NCBI RefSeq assembly: GCF_000213175.1
Contig: NW_009799099.1
Location: 5,458,367 to 5,509,861 of the forward strand
DNA from: Neurospora tetrasperma FGSC 2508
Lineage: Eukaryota > Ascomycota > Sordariomycetes > Sordariales > Sordariaceae
Length of the DNA: 51,495 bases
Direction of reading: 5' to 3'
The notes below the pieces were generated by a model. It saw nothing but the letters and a program-made list of their open reading frames with translations, was not told where the DNA came from and ran no database searches. Both the position numbers and the translations under genes were made by a program. Shown piece by piece: positions 22,605-32,767 of this stretch (positions within the stretch are counted from its first letter, which is position 1; each line of letters opens with the position of its first letter).

Positions 22605-23216
22605 TGTGTGTGAGAGAGGAGCTGTGGTCGGGTGTCGCACTCTCCGGTAGAAGGGGAACTCGAGGGGCGGCGGGCGGCGACGGCGGCAGCGGGACGGGGG
22701 GAATCGTGAATCGAATCCTCGAGTCGGGGACGGCAGCGGGCAGTCAGTCCAATCTCGGAGGGGTCCCGGCGCGGGCAATTGGCACGCTTCCTGCCCAGAA
22801 AAAAAGTTGGGCCCGGGGCAGGCTGCGCGGCACTGCGCGGCACTGCGCTGCACCGGCTGGACATCGGCGCGGCAGGCAGCGCATTGATACCTCGCTCGCT
22901 GTTAGGACTTGCAGTGCTGAGCCACAGTTTCTGAGAGGAACGCCTCAGTCCGTCTTGACTTGGGTTCCATTCCACTTAACACTGCAGTGACAAAGCGCCA
23001 CACCCATCCTCACACAACTGCCCGACTGCCCGTACCTACCCCGGACGCTACCGCAAGCGCTAAACTTCAGCGGCACACCTGAAGACCCCGCCGCTTACTC
23101 CACCCACCCGTCCCGCTGTGCCCCTCCAAAAACTTCCTTGACTCAATTGTCCCGGTGTTTCGTTGTTTTCTTGTACAGTTTTCACCCCAATTCCACATAT
23201 ACCCCCATCCATCACC
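22605..23216. promoter_or_regulatory. Divergent promoter region, uL1m / glutamyl-tRNA synthetase
   Basis: 612 bp separate the two start codons. The interval is GC-rich near the uL1m start and contains a perfect TGACTCA site near the synthetase start. I see no gene inside it. Confidence 0.7.
23139..23145 (+). promoter_or_regulatory. CPC-1/Gcn4-type site (TGACTCA)
   Basis: Perfect TGACTCA 72 bp before the glutamyl-tRNA synthetase ATG. Neurospora CPC-1, the Gcn4 orthologue, binds this element and drives cross-pathway control of amino-acid biosynthetic and some aminoacyl-tRNA synthetase genes. Occupancy here is inferred. Confidence 0.6.
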
Positions 23217-25127
23217 ATGAAGCTGGACGAGCTCAAGCCTCTCGAGGCCCTCCTCACCGCGGACTTCCGCCAGATCGAGCCCCGCCTGCAGGCTCTCGAC
23301 AAGCACCTGATCCTGCGCACCTACCTCGACGGCTACACCCTCGGCGACATCGACACCAAGATCTGGCTCGCCCTCCGTGGCAACCGCGCCGCCGTCTCCT
23401 TCATCAAGCGCGGCTCGCTCGCCAACCTTGCCAGATGGTTCAACTACATTGAGGAGAACCACCCCGAGATCCAGGCCGAGATCAAGGCCAAGGATGCTGC
23501 CGCCAAGGCCAAGGTCGCCGCCGCCTCCAAGGCCGGTGCCAGCTATGCGCTCGCCCTCCAGAACGCCGACCAGGGCGTCGTCACCCGTTTCCTTCCCGAG
23601 CCCTCGGGCTACCTTCACATCGGACACGCCAAGGCTGCCCTCCTCAGCGACTACTTTGCCCACCAGGCCTACAAGGGCCAGTTGCGCCTCCGTCTCGACG
23701 ACACCAACCCTTCCAAGGAGAAGCAGGAGTACCAGGATGCCATCATTGAGGATCTCGCCCTCATGGGCATCAAGCCCGACACGGTCACCTACACTTCCGA
23801 CTACTTCGACTACCTCTACGACATGTGCGTGCGCATGATCAAGGAGGGCCACGCCTACGCCGATGATACCGACCAGGACACCATGCGCGACCAGCGCTGG
23901 AAGGGTATTGCCTCTGCCCGCCGCGACCGCTCCGTCGAGGAGAACTTGCGCATCTTCACCGAGGAGATGAAGAACGGTACCGAGGAGGGTCTGAAGAACT
24001 GCATTCGCGCTAAGCTGTCCGTCGACAACCCGAACAAGGCTCTCCGCGACCCCGTCATCTACCGCTGCAACATCGAGACCCCTCACCACCGTACCGGCAC
24101 CAAGTGGAAGATGTACCCCATGTACGATTTCGCCTGCCCCGTCGTTGACAGCCACGAGGGCGTCACCCACGCTCTCCGCTCCACCGAGTACACCGACCGC
24201 AACCCCCAGTACCAGTGGTTCATTGATACCCTCAAGCTCCGCCAGGTCTACATGTGGGATTTCGCCCGCATGAACTTCATCCGCACCTTCCTCTCCAAGC
24301 GCAAGCTCGCCAAGCTCGTTGATACCGGCAAGGTCTGGGGCTGGGACGACCCTCGCATGCCCACCATCCGTGGTGTGCGCAGGCGCGGTATGACCATCCC
24401 CGCGCTTCGCGACTTTATCCTCAAGCAGGGCCCCTCCCGCAACGTCGTCACCATGGATTGGACCAACTTCTGGGCTAGCAACAAGAAGGAGATCGACCCC
24501 ATTGCTCCCCGCCACACCGCTATCACCAAGAAGGACGCCGTCAAGGTGGTCGTCAAGGGCGCCGATGCCCCCGCCGAGCCCGTCAAGCAGGAGAAGCCCA
24601 AGCACCCCAAGAACAAGGAGGTCGGCACCAAGCAGGTCACTTTCGCCAACGAGCTCATTATGGACCAGGCCGACGCCAAGTCGTTCAAGGACGGCGAGGA
24701 GATTACCATTATGGGTTGGGGTAACGGCTTTGTCCGCAACATTGACACCTCTGCCGAGGTCATCCCCACCTTTGAGATCGATCTCAACCTTGCCGGCGAC
24801 GTCAAGTCTACCGAGAAGAAGGTCACCTGGCTCGCGTCCAAGGGCCAGACGCTGGTCCCTGCCGAGCTCTGGGACTTTGACTACCTCATCACCAAGGACG
24901 TTCTCCAGGAGGAGGACAACATGGAGGACTTCCTCAACCCCGTCACCGAGACCATGGAGGAGGCCTGGTGCGACGAGGCGGCGGCCTCCCTCAAGAAGGA
25001 CGACATCATTCAGCTCGAGAGACGCGGGTACTACCGGGTTGACAAGGGTCTCAATGACTGGAAGGAGGGCGAGGAGAAGAAGCTTGTGCTGTTCTGCATT
25101 CCTACTGGCAAGACTGGTTCCAAGTAA
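23217..25127 (+). CDS. gus1: Cytosolic glutamyl-tRNA synthetase, 636 aa
   Basis: A class I enzyme that charges tRNA-Glu in the cytosol. Residues 1-85 form a GST-like helical domain, as in yeast Gus1, where it docks to the Arc1 cofactor. A Lys/Ala linker follows to about 108. The Rossmann catalytic core has HIGH at 134-137 and the KMSKS-type loop LSKRK at 360-364. The motif VDSHEGVTHALRSTEYTDR (about 311-329) marks GluRS rather than the related GlnRS. The C-terminal beta-barrel anticodon-binding region runs from about 400. I chose the ATG at 23217 (CATCACCATGAAG context) over an in-frame ATG at 23163, because the extra 18 residues are not family-like. There is no intron. Codon use is strongly C-ending, as expected for a highly expressed gene; this also creates a long antisense frame that I reject. 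Confidence 0.97.
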   Translation: MKLDELKPLEALLTADFRQIEPRLQALDKHLILRTYLDGYTLGDIDTKIWLALRGNRAAVSFIKRGSLANLARWFNYIEENHPEIQAEIKAKDAAAKAKVAAASKAGASYALALQNADQGVVTRFLPEPSGYLHIGHAKAALLSDYFAHQAYKGQLRLRLDDTNPSKEKQEYQDAIIEDLALMGIKPDTVTYTSDYFDYLYDMCVRMIKEGHAYADDTDQDTMRDQRWKGIASARRDRSVEENLRIFTEEMKNGTEEGLKNCIRAKLSVDNPNKALRDPVIYRCNIETPHHRTGTKWKMYPMYDFACPVVDSHEGVTHALRSTEYTDRNPQYQWFIDTLKLRQVYMWDFARMNFIRTFLSKRKLAKLVDTGKVWGWDDPRMPTIRGVRRRGMTIPALRDFILKQGPSRNVVTMDWTNFWASNKKEIDPIAPRHTAITKKDAVKVVVKGADAPAEPVKQEKPKHPKNKEVGTKQVTFANELIMDQADAKSFKDGEEITIMGWGNGFVRNIDTSAEVIPTFEIDLNLAGDVKSTEKKVTWLASKGQTLVPAELWDFDYLITKDVLQEEDNMEDFLNPVTETMEEAWCDEAAASLKKDDIIQLERRGYYRVDKGLNDWKEGEEKKLVLFCIPTGKTGSK

Positions 25128-26889
25128 GTGTGTTGCCACTGAAGCATCATGTAAGCGGGGAAAAGTTTGTTGATAGAAGGCTTGTTGATGAATGAATGTA
25201 ATGAAAACATTTGTATGGTCATGTTGTACGACACAATTGTGACCTTTTGAGCACCTGTTTTACAGATGTCTTGAAAGGGTTAGGGTTGAGTACTTGCAAA
25301 CCCATTGGCTACACCCAAGTTGTCTCAACTCGGCGCAATTGCTCACTTACCCGGCACAATTACTCACTTACCCGGCACTTTCGCAAAACTGAAGCTTGCA
25401 GGCATCTTGACGACAGGGTAGCTACTTGAAGTTTGGACGATACAAAACACATTATCAAAAGAAGAATTTCACAAACCGTGCCTCTTTTGCGGGACGGGAG
25501 CTTCCGCCTGTGCCCGTTTGCGGCGCTGCACTTGCACTTGTGACTTGCGACTTGTGTCACCGCCCATGATGCAGACGCCAAACCCGACAAGCCACCATCG
25601 ACAAGACAGGTAAGTAGATTCCAAAACTCAACCCAATTTTCCTATCCTGAAACCCCGCCGGGTCTTGTCATCGAACAATCCAGAATCAAACCAAGATTGC
25701 CGATAGTCGATCACATCAAATGGATAAATGGTGATGTGAAGCACTGGGCAGCGCAAGCGAAGCAAGCCAAGCGAACATGTCACAGACACGTAAAAATGCT
25801 ACGCAAATGTAACAAAATGCAACGGTTCAAGAACCAGGTTTTGTGTAACGGGGTGGAAGACGAGAGAAATCAGCCCGCCCAGACGGACAAGAAGGGACAA
25901 GACAATGCCGAGAAGCAACAAGTCTCCAAAAGGAAGTTGGATTGGAGAAAGACGGCTTGGCGAAGGGGTTTGTACAAATGAAACCGAACAATAGACACCA
26001 GCTCGCTGTAGCTAACTTATCTACCTTACCTAGGAGAGGCCGTTATAAAACTGTGATAGGAGGTTACAATAACGGTGAATTATCATATCGACCAAAGGGG
26101 GGTTTACCTCATCATCAATTCTCTGGAATCAACGGGCAATTAAAAGCGGAAAGGTACCGCAGGACACTCCTGCCTGCAGTGCCGCTCTTTGGGCCCTGAC
26201 AGCGATCGACGCCAGGCTTGGCTCGGATCAGTTCGGGGGACGTGCGCCCACCTGAAAGCGACCGAATGCTTGTCCAACAGGCCTGAAAATGAGTGCCGAG
26301 AACATTCTGAAAATACCCAAGGGAAAAAAAGATCTTGACGTCATTCGCTGTTCGGTTCGTTCACCTCTTGGCTTTTGCTTTTTTTGTTGCTTGTGGTTCC
26401 AGGAGCTTGTATGCCAAGTCGAGAAAAGCGCAATCAATGTCTCACACGACCTGATTTCAAGACTTGTGCTCATTTCCCTTTCCCCCCAAGGTCCAGGTCC
26501 CCCAGCCATCTCCATTCTGTCACCCAAAGTCCCAACAACTGGTTGTTGTGTCAATCTAATTTCTCTCTCTCTCTCCTCTCCATTTCTCTCTTTCCATCTT
26601 TTTCCCGTACCTACCTAATCGTTAATTCGATCTTTCCATTCCGCCTTCCATCCTTATTAGTGGAGGTCGTGCGTGTTCTGGATTGGTGAACAGCGTTGCG
26701 GTCTGTTTACACGCAACTCGACAACCCGGCAACGAACTGGAGCTCCCTCCGTTCCTGGAAATATAAGCTTAAAACAGCTCCACCACCACGAGCTTCACCT
26801 TCTCCCCAGGTCCCTGAATTCCCACATCAACAACTACACACATCTCGTCGATTCAAGTACTCGACGACAAACTCGAAGCAGCCGCAGCG
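25128..26889. other. Intergenic region between gus1 and pns1
   Basis: 1.76 kb covering the synthetase 3' UTR and the pns1 promoter/leader. A TC-rich tract (about 26563-26610) and other pyrimidine-rich runs precede pns1, typical of fungal promoters. A plus frame at 25697-25981 lacks an ATG start and has no recognisable domain. No RNA gene seen. Confidence 0.5.
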
Positions 26890-28629
26890 ATGAGCGGGCC
26901 ACAGTATGGCGCCCAGCCTGGTGGCTACTACAATAACAACAACAACTACCCTCCGCCGCCGCCCAACTCGTACCAGATGAACCCCATGCCGACCGATGGT
27001 AACTACGGCCAGCAACCGCAGTATGGATATGGAGGTCCACCGCCGCAGCAGTATGGAAATGGTTATGGGGATGGCGGGTACGCTCCGCCTCAGGGACCTC
27101 CGCCGAACGGGTACAAACCTCCTCCGACCGATGGTTACGGCGGCCCCCCGCCCTCGTACGACGAAGTGTTCAAGGTCCAGAAGCCCAAGTACAACGATTG
27201 GTGGGCCGGGCTTTTGTTCCTGGCTACCGTTGCTGGATTCGTCGCGGTTTCGGCTATCAGTATTCATGGTTATGGTAGGATAATCTCCAATCTTCAATGT
27301 CAATATCTCGAAGTGTAAGACGATGTGAGATTCACTAACACACACACAACAGCCGACAACAGAAGTCAAAACAATGGCAGCCTCAATGGTCAACGCAACA
27401 CTTTTGGTCTCACCACTCACACCATTTACCTCTTCGTCTGGGTCCTGATTTGCGCCATTGTCCTCAGTTATGCGTACATGTGGATGGCCCGCAAGTTTAC
27501 CAAGCAGTTCATCTACGCCACCGGCATCCTCAACATTGTTATGGGCCTGGTGACGGCACTTTACATGTTGTCTCGCAAATACTGGTCCGGCGGTATCGTC
27601 TTTCTGATCTTCGTCGTCCTCCAAGCCCTCTTCTTCTGGTCCTGCCGGTCGCGCATTCCCTTTTCGACCTTAATGCTCCAAACCGCCATTGACGTCTCCA
27701 AGGTGCACGGTCACGTCTACCTCGTTTCCGCCGTCGGCGGTGTCATCGGCACCCTGTTCGCCGCTTACTGGGCCATCACCCTCGTAGCCGTCTACGTCAA
27801 GTTCGAGCCGGACCCGAACAACGCCGCCTGCCGTAACGCCGGTGGGTGTTCCTCAGGCAAAGTCATTGGCCTAATTGTCTTTATCACCTTCGCCGGCTAC
27901 TGGATCTCGGAGTGGCTGAAGAACACCATCCACACCACCGTTGCGGGCATTTACGGGTCGTGGTACTTCAACAGCCGCAACTATCCGACTAAAGTTACCC
28001 GCGGCGCCCTCAAGCGCTCACTCACTTACTCCTTTGGCTCGATTTCTCTGGGATCCCTCTTCATCGCCATCATCAACCTCATCCGCCAACTCGCCCAGGC
28101 TGCTCAACAAAACGCCGCGCAGGAGGGCGACATCCTCGGAACCATTCTCTGGTGCATCTTTGGGTGTCTGATCGGCATCTTGGACTGGCTCGTCGAGTTC
28201 ATCAACCGCTACGCCTTCTGCCACATTGCGCTCTACGGAAAAGCCTACTTTGCCGCGGCCAAGGATACCTGGAAGATGGTCAAGGACCGGGGAATCGACG
28301 CTCTGATCAATGAATGCCTGATCGGCCCCGTGCTAACCTTTGGCGCTACTTTCGTCGCTTATGCGTGCGGTCTGATTGCCTATCTGTACATGGTGTACAC
28401 CAAACCGGCGTATAATGATGGAGGTGGATTCACACCCGTGGTGGTCGCGTTTGCGTTCCTGATTGGGTTGCAGGTGTGCAATGTGTTTACGACGCCGCTG
28501 ACGAGTGGCATTGATACGATATTTGTGGCGATGGCGTGGGACCCCGAGGTGTTGATGAGGGATCATCCGGATTTGTATCACAGGATGGTGCAGGTTTATC
28601 CCCATGTTCAGGAGGCTATTCATGCGTGA
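26890..28629 (+). CDS. pns1: PNS1/SLC44 choline transporter-like membrane protein, 553 aa
   Basis: A polytopic plasma-membrane protein of the CTL/SLC44 family. Animal members carry choline or ethanolamine; yeast Pns1 has no settled substrate. Exons are 26890-27274 and 27353-28629. The 78-bp intron (GTAGGA donor, CTAAC branch, ACAG acceptor) joins in frame as HGYADNRSQ. Residues 1-100 form a cytosolic Pro/Gly/Tyr/Asn-rich tail with repeated PPPNGY- and YGGPPP-like units. The first membrane segment is at about 108-128, followed by roughly nine more. The conserved block WISEWLKNTIHTTVAGIYGSWYF and the C-terminal TTPLTSGIDTIFVAMAWDPEVL are characteristic of the family. The ATG has an acceptable context (GCAGCGATGAG). 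Confidence 0.95.
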
Positions 28630-29265
28630 TTTGGCCTCCTTCTGTGGTAGATGGGAAGTAATATTGGAGGATGGGCGAGGCAGGCAGGGAGGGGAGAGTA
28701 GAAAGAAAGACGGGCCGCCCCCTTACTGGTGGCTGTCAAAAAGAAAGGAGAGAGGGCGGTTACATACCGTTTTCGCGAAGGGGAAGAAAAAAAAAAACCT
28801 AGGAATGCCTATACGATACCTGCTGCAACTTGTAATTCTTTAAGAGGGAGTTCGTGCGTCAGGAGGGTTTGATACCATGGGTAATAAGCAGGAAGGTCGA
28901 TTCCTTGGTTGGTTGCATGCATGGAAGGGTGGGGGGTGAGGAGAATGATACCAGAGCAAAGCAGGAAACGAGAGAGGATAGGTAGGTAAGAAGAAGGTAG
29001 TGCAGACGAATGAATACCTAAGAATAAGAAGGATAGTAGTAATAGCAAAACCTAAAATGACTACCTATCTACCTAATTACACTTATCTAGCTACCCTCTT
29101 TTTTCATTCATATACTGCTGCTATGATGCCAGTTGCCTTTGAACCGTTTCGCCGCCTTCGTCAGTTCCTATACCTCTAGTTAGGTAGGTAGTTACCTAGT
29201 CAGTGATCACTTCTGCGGTGGCTGTTGGATAACTCGACGTTAATTATAATTTCTGCCTGTACCTG

Positions 29266-29293
29266 CCTCTCTCTCTCTCTCTCTCTCTCTCTT
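29266..29293. repeat. CT dinucleotide microsatellite
   Basis: About 14 CT units in the convergent spacer. Confidence 0.9.
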
Positions 29294-29384
29294 TGGTAAA
29301 GAGATGGTCTTCGTTTGGGATAGGTAGTACCTAGTATTGGGACATCAACATTGAGACCAAGACTCCGTCTCTACACTACAGATA

Positions 29385-29485
29385 GGAAGGAAGGAAGGAA
29401 GGAAGGAAGGAAGGAAGGAAGGAAGGAAGGAAGGAAGGAAGGAAGGAAGGAAGGAAGGAAGGAAGGAAGGAAGGAAGGAAGGAAG
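29385..29485. repeat. GGAA tetranucleotide microsatellite, about 25 units
   Basis: Near-perfect GGAA array of about 101 bp, the longest pure microsatellite in the window. It is flanked by TACCTAGGTAGG on its right side. Confidence 0.95.
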
Positions 29486-29818
29486 CTTGTTTGTTGTATC
29501 TACCTAGGTAGGTAGGTGGGTATCGCTATCTGCCATCTTCTTGTGGTTTCTTGTGGTGCCCTTGTGGTGTTCCCGTCGTCGCCTGTGAGACTCTCGACTC
29601 TCAAAAACCAAGGCTGGAAGACTGGAATCAAATTGATATATGTATATTTGTATAGTAGGTAGTGATTTATTGGCTACGAGCTCAACGTTAAAGCCTTCTT
29701 TTACCATTTCAGTGAGTGAGTGAGTAAGTGATGCGTTTTTGCTTATGTAGGTATGTATCGAGTTGATGGGTGGATGGGTGGATGGATGGATGGATGGTAC
29801 GGTATTTATCTATGTATA

Positions 29819-29854
29819 GATAGGTAGGTAGGTAGGTAGGTAGGTAGGTAGGTA
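29819..29854. repeat. TAGG tetranucleotide microsatellite
   Basis: About nine TAGG units. The same motif recurs as short runs in many spacers of this window. Confidence 0.9.
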
Positions 29855-30623
29855 TGTTTTGGTTAGGTAGGTAGGTAGACTAAAGTCAGATACAACACTA
29901 CACAACACTACACAACACAGCACTACCTACCTACCTTTTATGATCCCCATCTCTACCTAGGCATCTTCCGTTTCTATTTTCATTTTTTCATATCTCTTAA
30001 TTACCTAAGTAGGTAGTTTAGTCCGTCCCCCCACCCCTCCTCAACAGTTTCTGAAATCGGGAAAATACATACATTTCAGCCCTGCTTTATCTGTGTGTTA
30101 CCTAGTTTGGTACACACACTGTTTATCGGGTAAACGCAATGACATCGGTCTTGAAGGAGACGGAGACGTCAGATTTATATATATATCTAGGAAAATATCT
30201 ATGAAAAGTTTTCTGCGGCGTCCTGAATTCCTTGCCATTTGTTCCACATGCCTACCTAGGTAGCTTCAACGGGATGACAGTTCCTTCATCTCTTGGAAGA
30301 CTACCTATAAAGAGCTTTGAGAGCTTCCTGTTTAATTCCTGCTTAAAAAAGAACTGAATTAACACATGAAGAAACAAACCATCCTGTGTTTCTTAACTAG
30401 ATGTTTTTAGCTAAGTTGCGGACGCGGATGTTCCAAGCAAGTACTCGATGATGACATGCAAGGATCGAACGAAACTTTCAGGAAGAAAGAGGTTCGTTCA
30501 TACTTCGATTGATTAAGCGTGTTCGCATCGCTGTCTCATCTAACTACCTAGGTACCTATATGTTTCCATTGGCTCATAAGCTTGGTAACGAAGTGACAAC
30601 GCTGTTTTTTTCTCGGCCTTCCC

Positions 30624-32580
30624 TTATACAGTAGTCGTACAGGTATCCCCTTCCGCTTCCGCTCCCACGTCCGCTGGTGTGTCTTCCAGGTCATATATAT
30701 TTTCCTCGTCCGTTTGAGTGGTAACCTCCCCCGACATCAACTTGTAAGTCTCAAAGTAACAAACATTTGTGAGAAACCATTTGTTTCCCCAATACGTTGA
30801 CACGTTGAAGACATACTCTTCACCTGTATATGTAATGTTTACCGACATCAAGTCCTCATCAGGTGCTGGGCCGTCGTTAGCGGCCGTACTGGGCGGTACG
30901 GACGACGATGCTGACGTGGGAATGGTTTTATTGCTTGTTGATGTTGGCGGCGGTGCCGTTGTCGTTGGCTTGCTAGAGGTGACTGTGCCTTTCTCTACGG
31001 TCTCGGCCAGCTTCATCGAAACATAATTCCAGAAACCCCTCCTCTTCACAGCGGAAAAGCATAGCACAAACCACTGGTCATTTTGGATAGCACGTAGCGT
31101 TGGTCCTGCGGATCGCCTGGCTTCCTGAATTTCCGGTTGAAGTTTGGTCCATACCCTCCAAAAAACAGCCTCGATGATTGCGAACTTGGACCTGGTCAGC
31201 TCCTTCAGCCTCGACAAGAAGACCATCTCCTGCCACATAACGAACGCTACCATGTTCGACGCGGACGGGTACGGGATGTGGTAGGCGAGCATAGCCCGAC
31301 GGAGGTATTCTATTTCACCCATGGAGATGCGGATCTCCAGCATCTGCACATCTGCACCACCAGCGAATTTGGCGGCGTCAACGGTCCCAACGCGCTTGTC
31401 GAGCCGCTGCACAGCCCACTTGTACTTAGCCAGCGCGTGCTCGGGGTTACACATGAAAAAGACGAGGTCTGCTCTTTTGTGAGCTCTTCTCCGCGGCATC
31501 ACGGAAGCCACTCTGTCTTGGGGGTCGCCGTCGCCGGTAACATTGTTATAGAGAAAAGGTTCCCGCTCGGGCTCCCTGGGTACTTCTACCAAGCTGTCGA
31601 TGTTGGACACCCCCACAGGGCCGAGATTACCGGAGCTAGATACTCTGGTGTTCTTGAGCTGCGTACCGGTCACGACTTTGTACAATATCAAGTGATCCTG
31701 TGTTGTGTGTCTTTCACTATCTTTGCGAACAGTGCAGGCGCAAGGAGGAGCATCCGGCGGTCCTCTGAGCCCTGCCAGAAATGTAAATTCGAGAACTGGT
31801 CCTCCGCAGCGAAGGTTCTTTGCGGTGTAGAAATCAGGCACCTCGTCTTCATCTTTGTCTGGGCGGCCACTGTGCGCCAAGAGTGAGATGGGTACATCTA
31901 TGTTCCGTTTGCGTCGATGCTAGCGGGCCTGGAAACAGGCTTAGCTTGGAGGAGGGTGACGAGGATAAAGGGGGAACGTCCCAGTCGTGATGTTCCCATA
32001 TCCGAGCAGTTCTTTTCCTCGAGGTGGTGTATATTTCTACCAACAAGTCCCAACGCTGTCGCAGGGTGTCTTCAATCCAGTAGTTGCAGGATTCGGTTAG
32101 ACGTTGGGCGCGGAAACAAGGGTCCATGATCATGTTCACGAATTGTTGGGAGAGACCATGGGCGTGAAGGACTCGTCTCCATTCGTTATCATCATCGTTG
32201 AATTTGCTAAGGGTTGGAATCCCACCGGCAACGTCGGGAAGACGAAAATAGGTCAAGATGACGTCGCGGAATTCGAGAATGCCTGGCCTTCTGTTGCTGT
32301 GAAGGTAGAGCCATTGTTGCCACAGCTGGTCGGCCATCTTGTTACTGAAGCCAAGCCAGATGAGCGCTTCCCGTGAAATGAAAATCATTGGTATCTTGAG
32401 CATATCGGACGGCTTTGCTGGGGATTTGCGGAGGGCATGTGAGATGTCATCGTGGCTGAGGAAGCAACCTTTGTGCAGTTCATGATATCCAATATCATGG
32501 TTCAGATTCAACAGGCCGTACTCTTGCAGGCCACGGGCGTCCTCCTTCGTCAGAACGAACCATGAACGATCGTTCGACAT
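30624..32580 (-). CDS. Unrecognised fungal protein, about 629 aa
   Basis: Two adjoining minus-strand frames (32580 down to about 31940, and about 31870 down to 30624) look like one gene. A 67-bp intron at 31936-31870 (donor GTTTCC, branch-like CTCAC, acceptor GCACAG) keeps the frame and gives LSLGRPDKDEDEVP at the join. Another donor (GTCACC) about 24 bp earlier in the transcript would also stay in phase, so the exact junction is uncertain; a frameshift is possible but less likely. I recognise no domain. The N-terminal half has a folded-looking region with aromatic residues (WFVLTKEDARGL; MADQLWQQWLYLHS). The second half has a Cys pair (PPCACTV) and helical segments (MVAFVMWQEMVFLSRLKEL). Then come a Thr/Ser/Pro-rich linker and an acidic tail ending TCTTTV. 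It lies 187 bp upstream-to-stop from MOD5 on the same strand. Confidence 0.6.
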
Positions 32581-32767
32581 TGCGCGCCACTGTCAGAAAA
32601 AGAAAAACTGATATCAATGTAGAGATATGTAGAAGGCAGCAATGGGAGGTGTATCCAAAGAGTACGGGGCTGATTTGGTGGAAAGATTGGGGAACGGTGA
32701 GAGAATTGTGGGATTTATGCCCACGGGTATCATTCGAAATTGGCTCATCCAGCAACGCAGCTTCCGA

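Larger units (their letters stand above)
28630..30623. other. Convergent intergenic spacer full of microsatellites
   Basis: Nearly 2 kb between the 3' ends of pns1 and an unknown minus-strand gene. It contains TC (29266-29293), GGAA (29385-29485), GGAT (about 29770-29797) and TAGG (29819-29854) arrays, plus scattered TACCTAGGTA palindromes. I see no gene. Confidence 0.6.

Noticed and set aside
23067-25139. 690-codon minus-strand frame opposite glutamyl-tRNA synthetase
   Set aside because: Same cause: antisense of a strongly biased coding sequence, giving an L/V/G/E-rich product.
31849-31896. 26-nt intron joining the two halves of the unknown gene
   Set aside because: GT and AG bases exist, but 26 nt is shorter than fungal introns allow; the 67-bp alternative was used.
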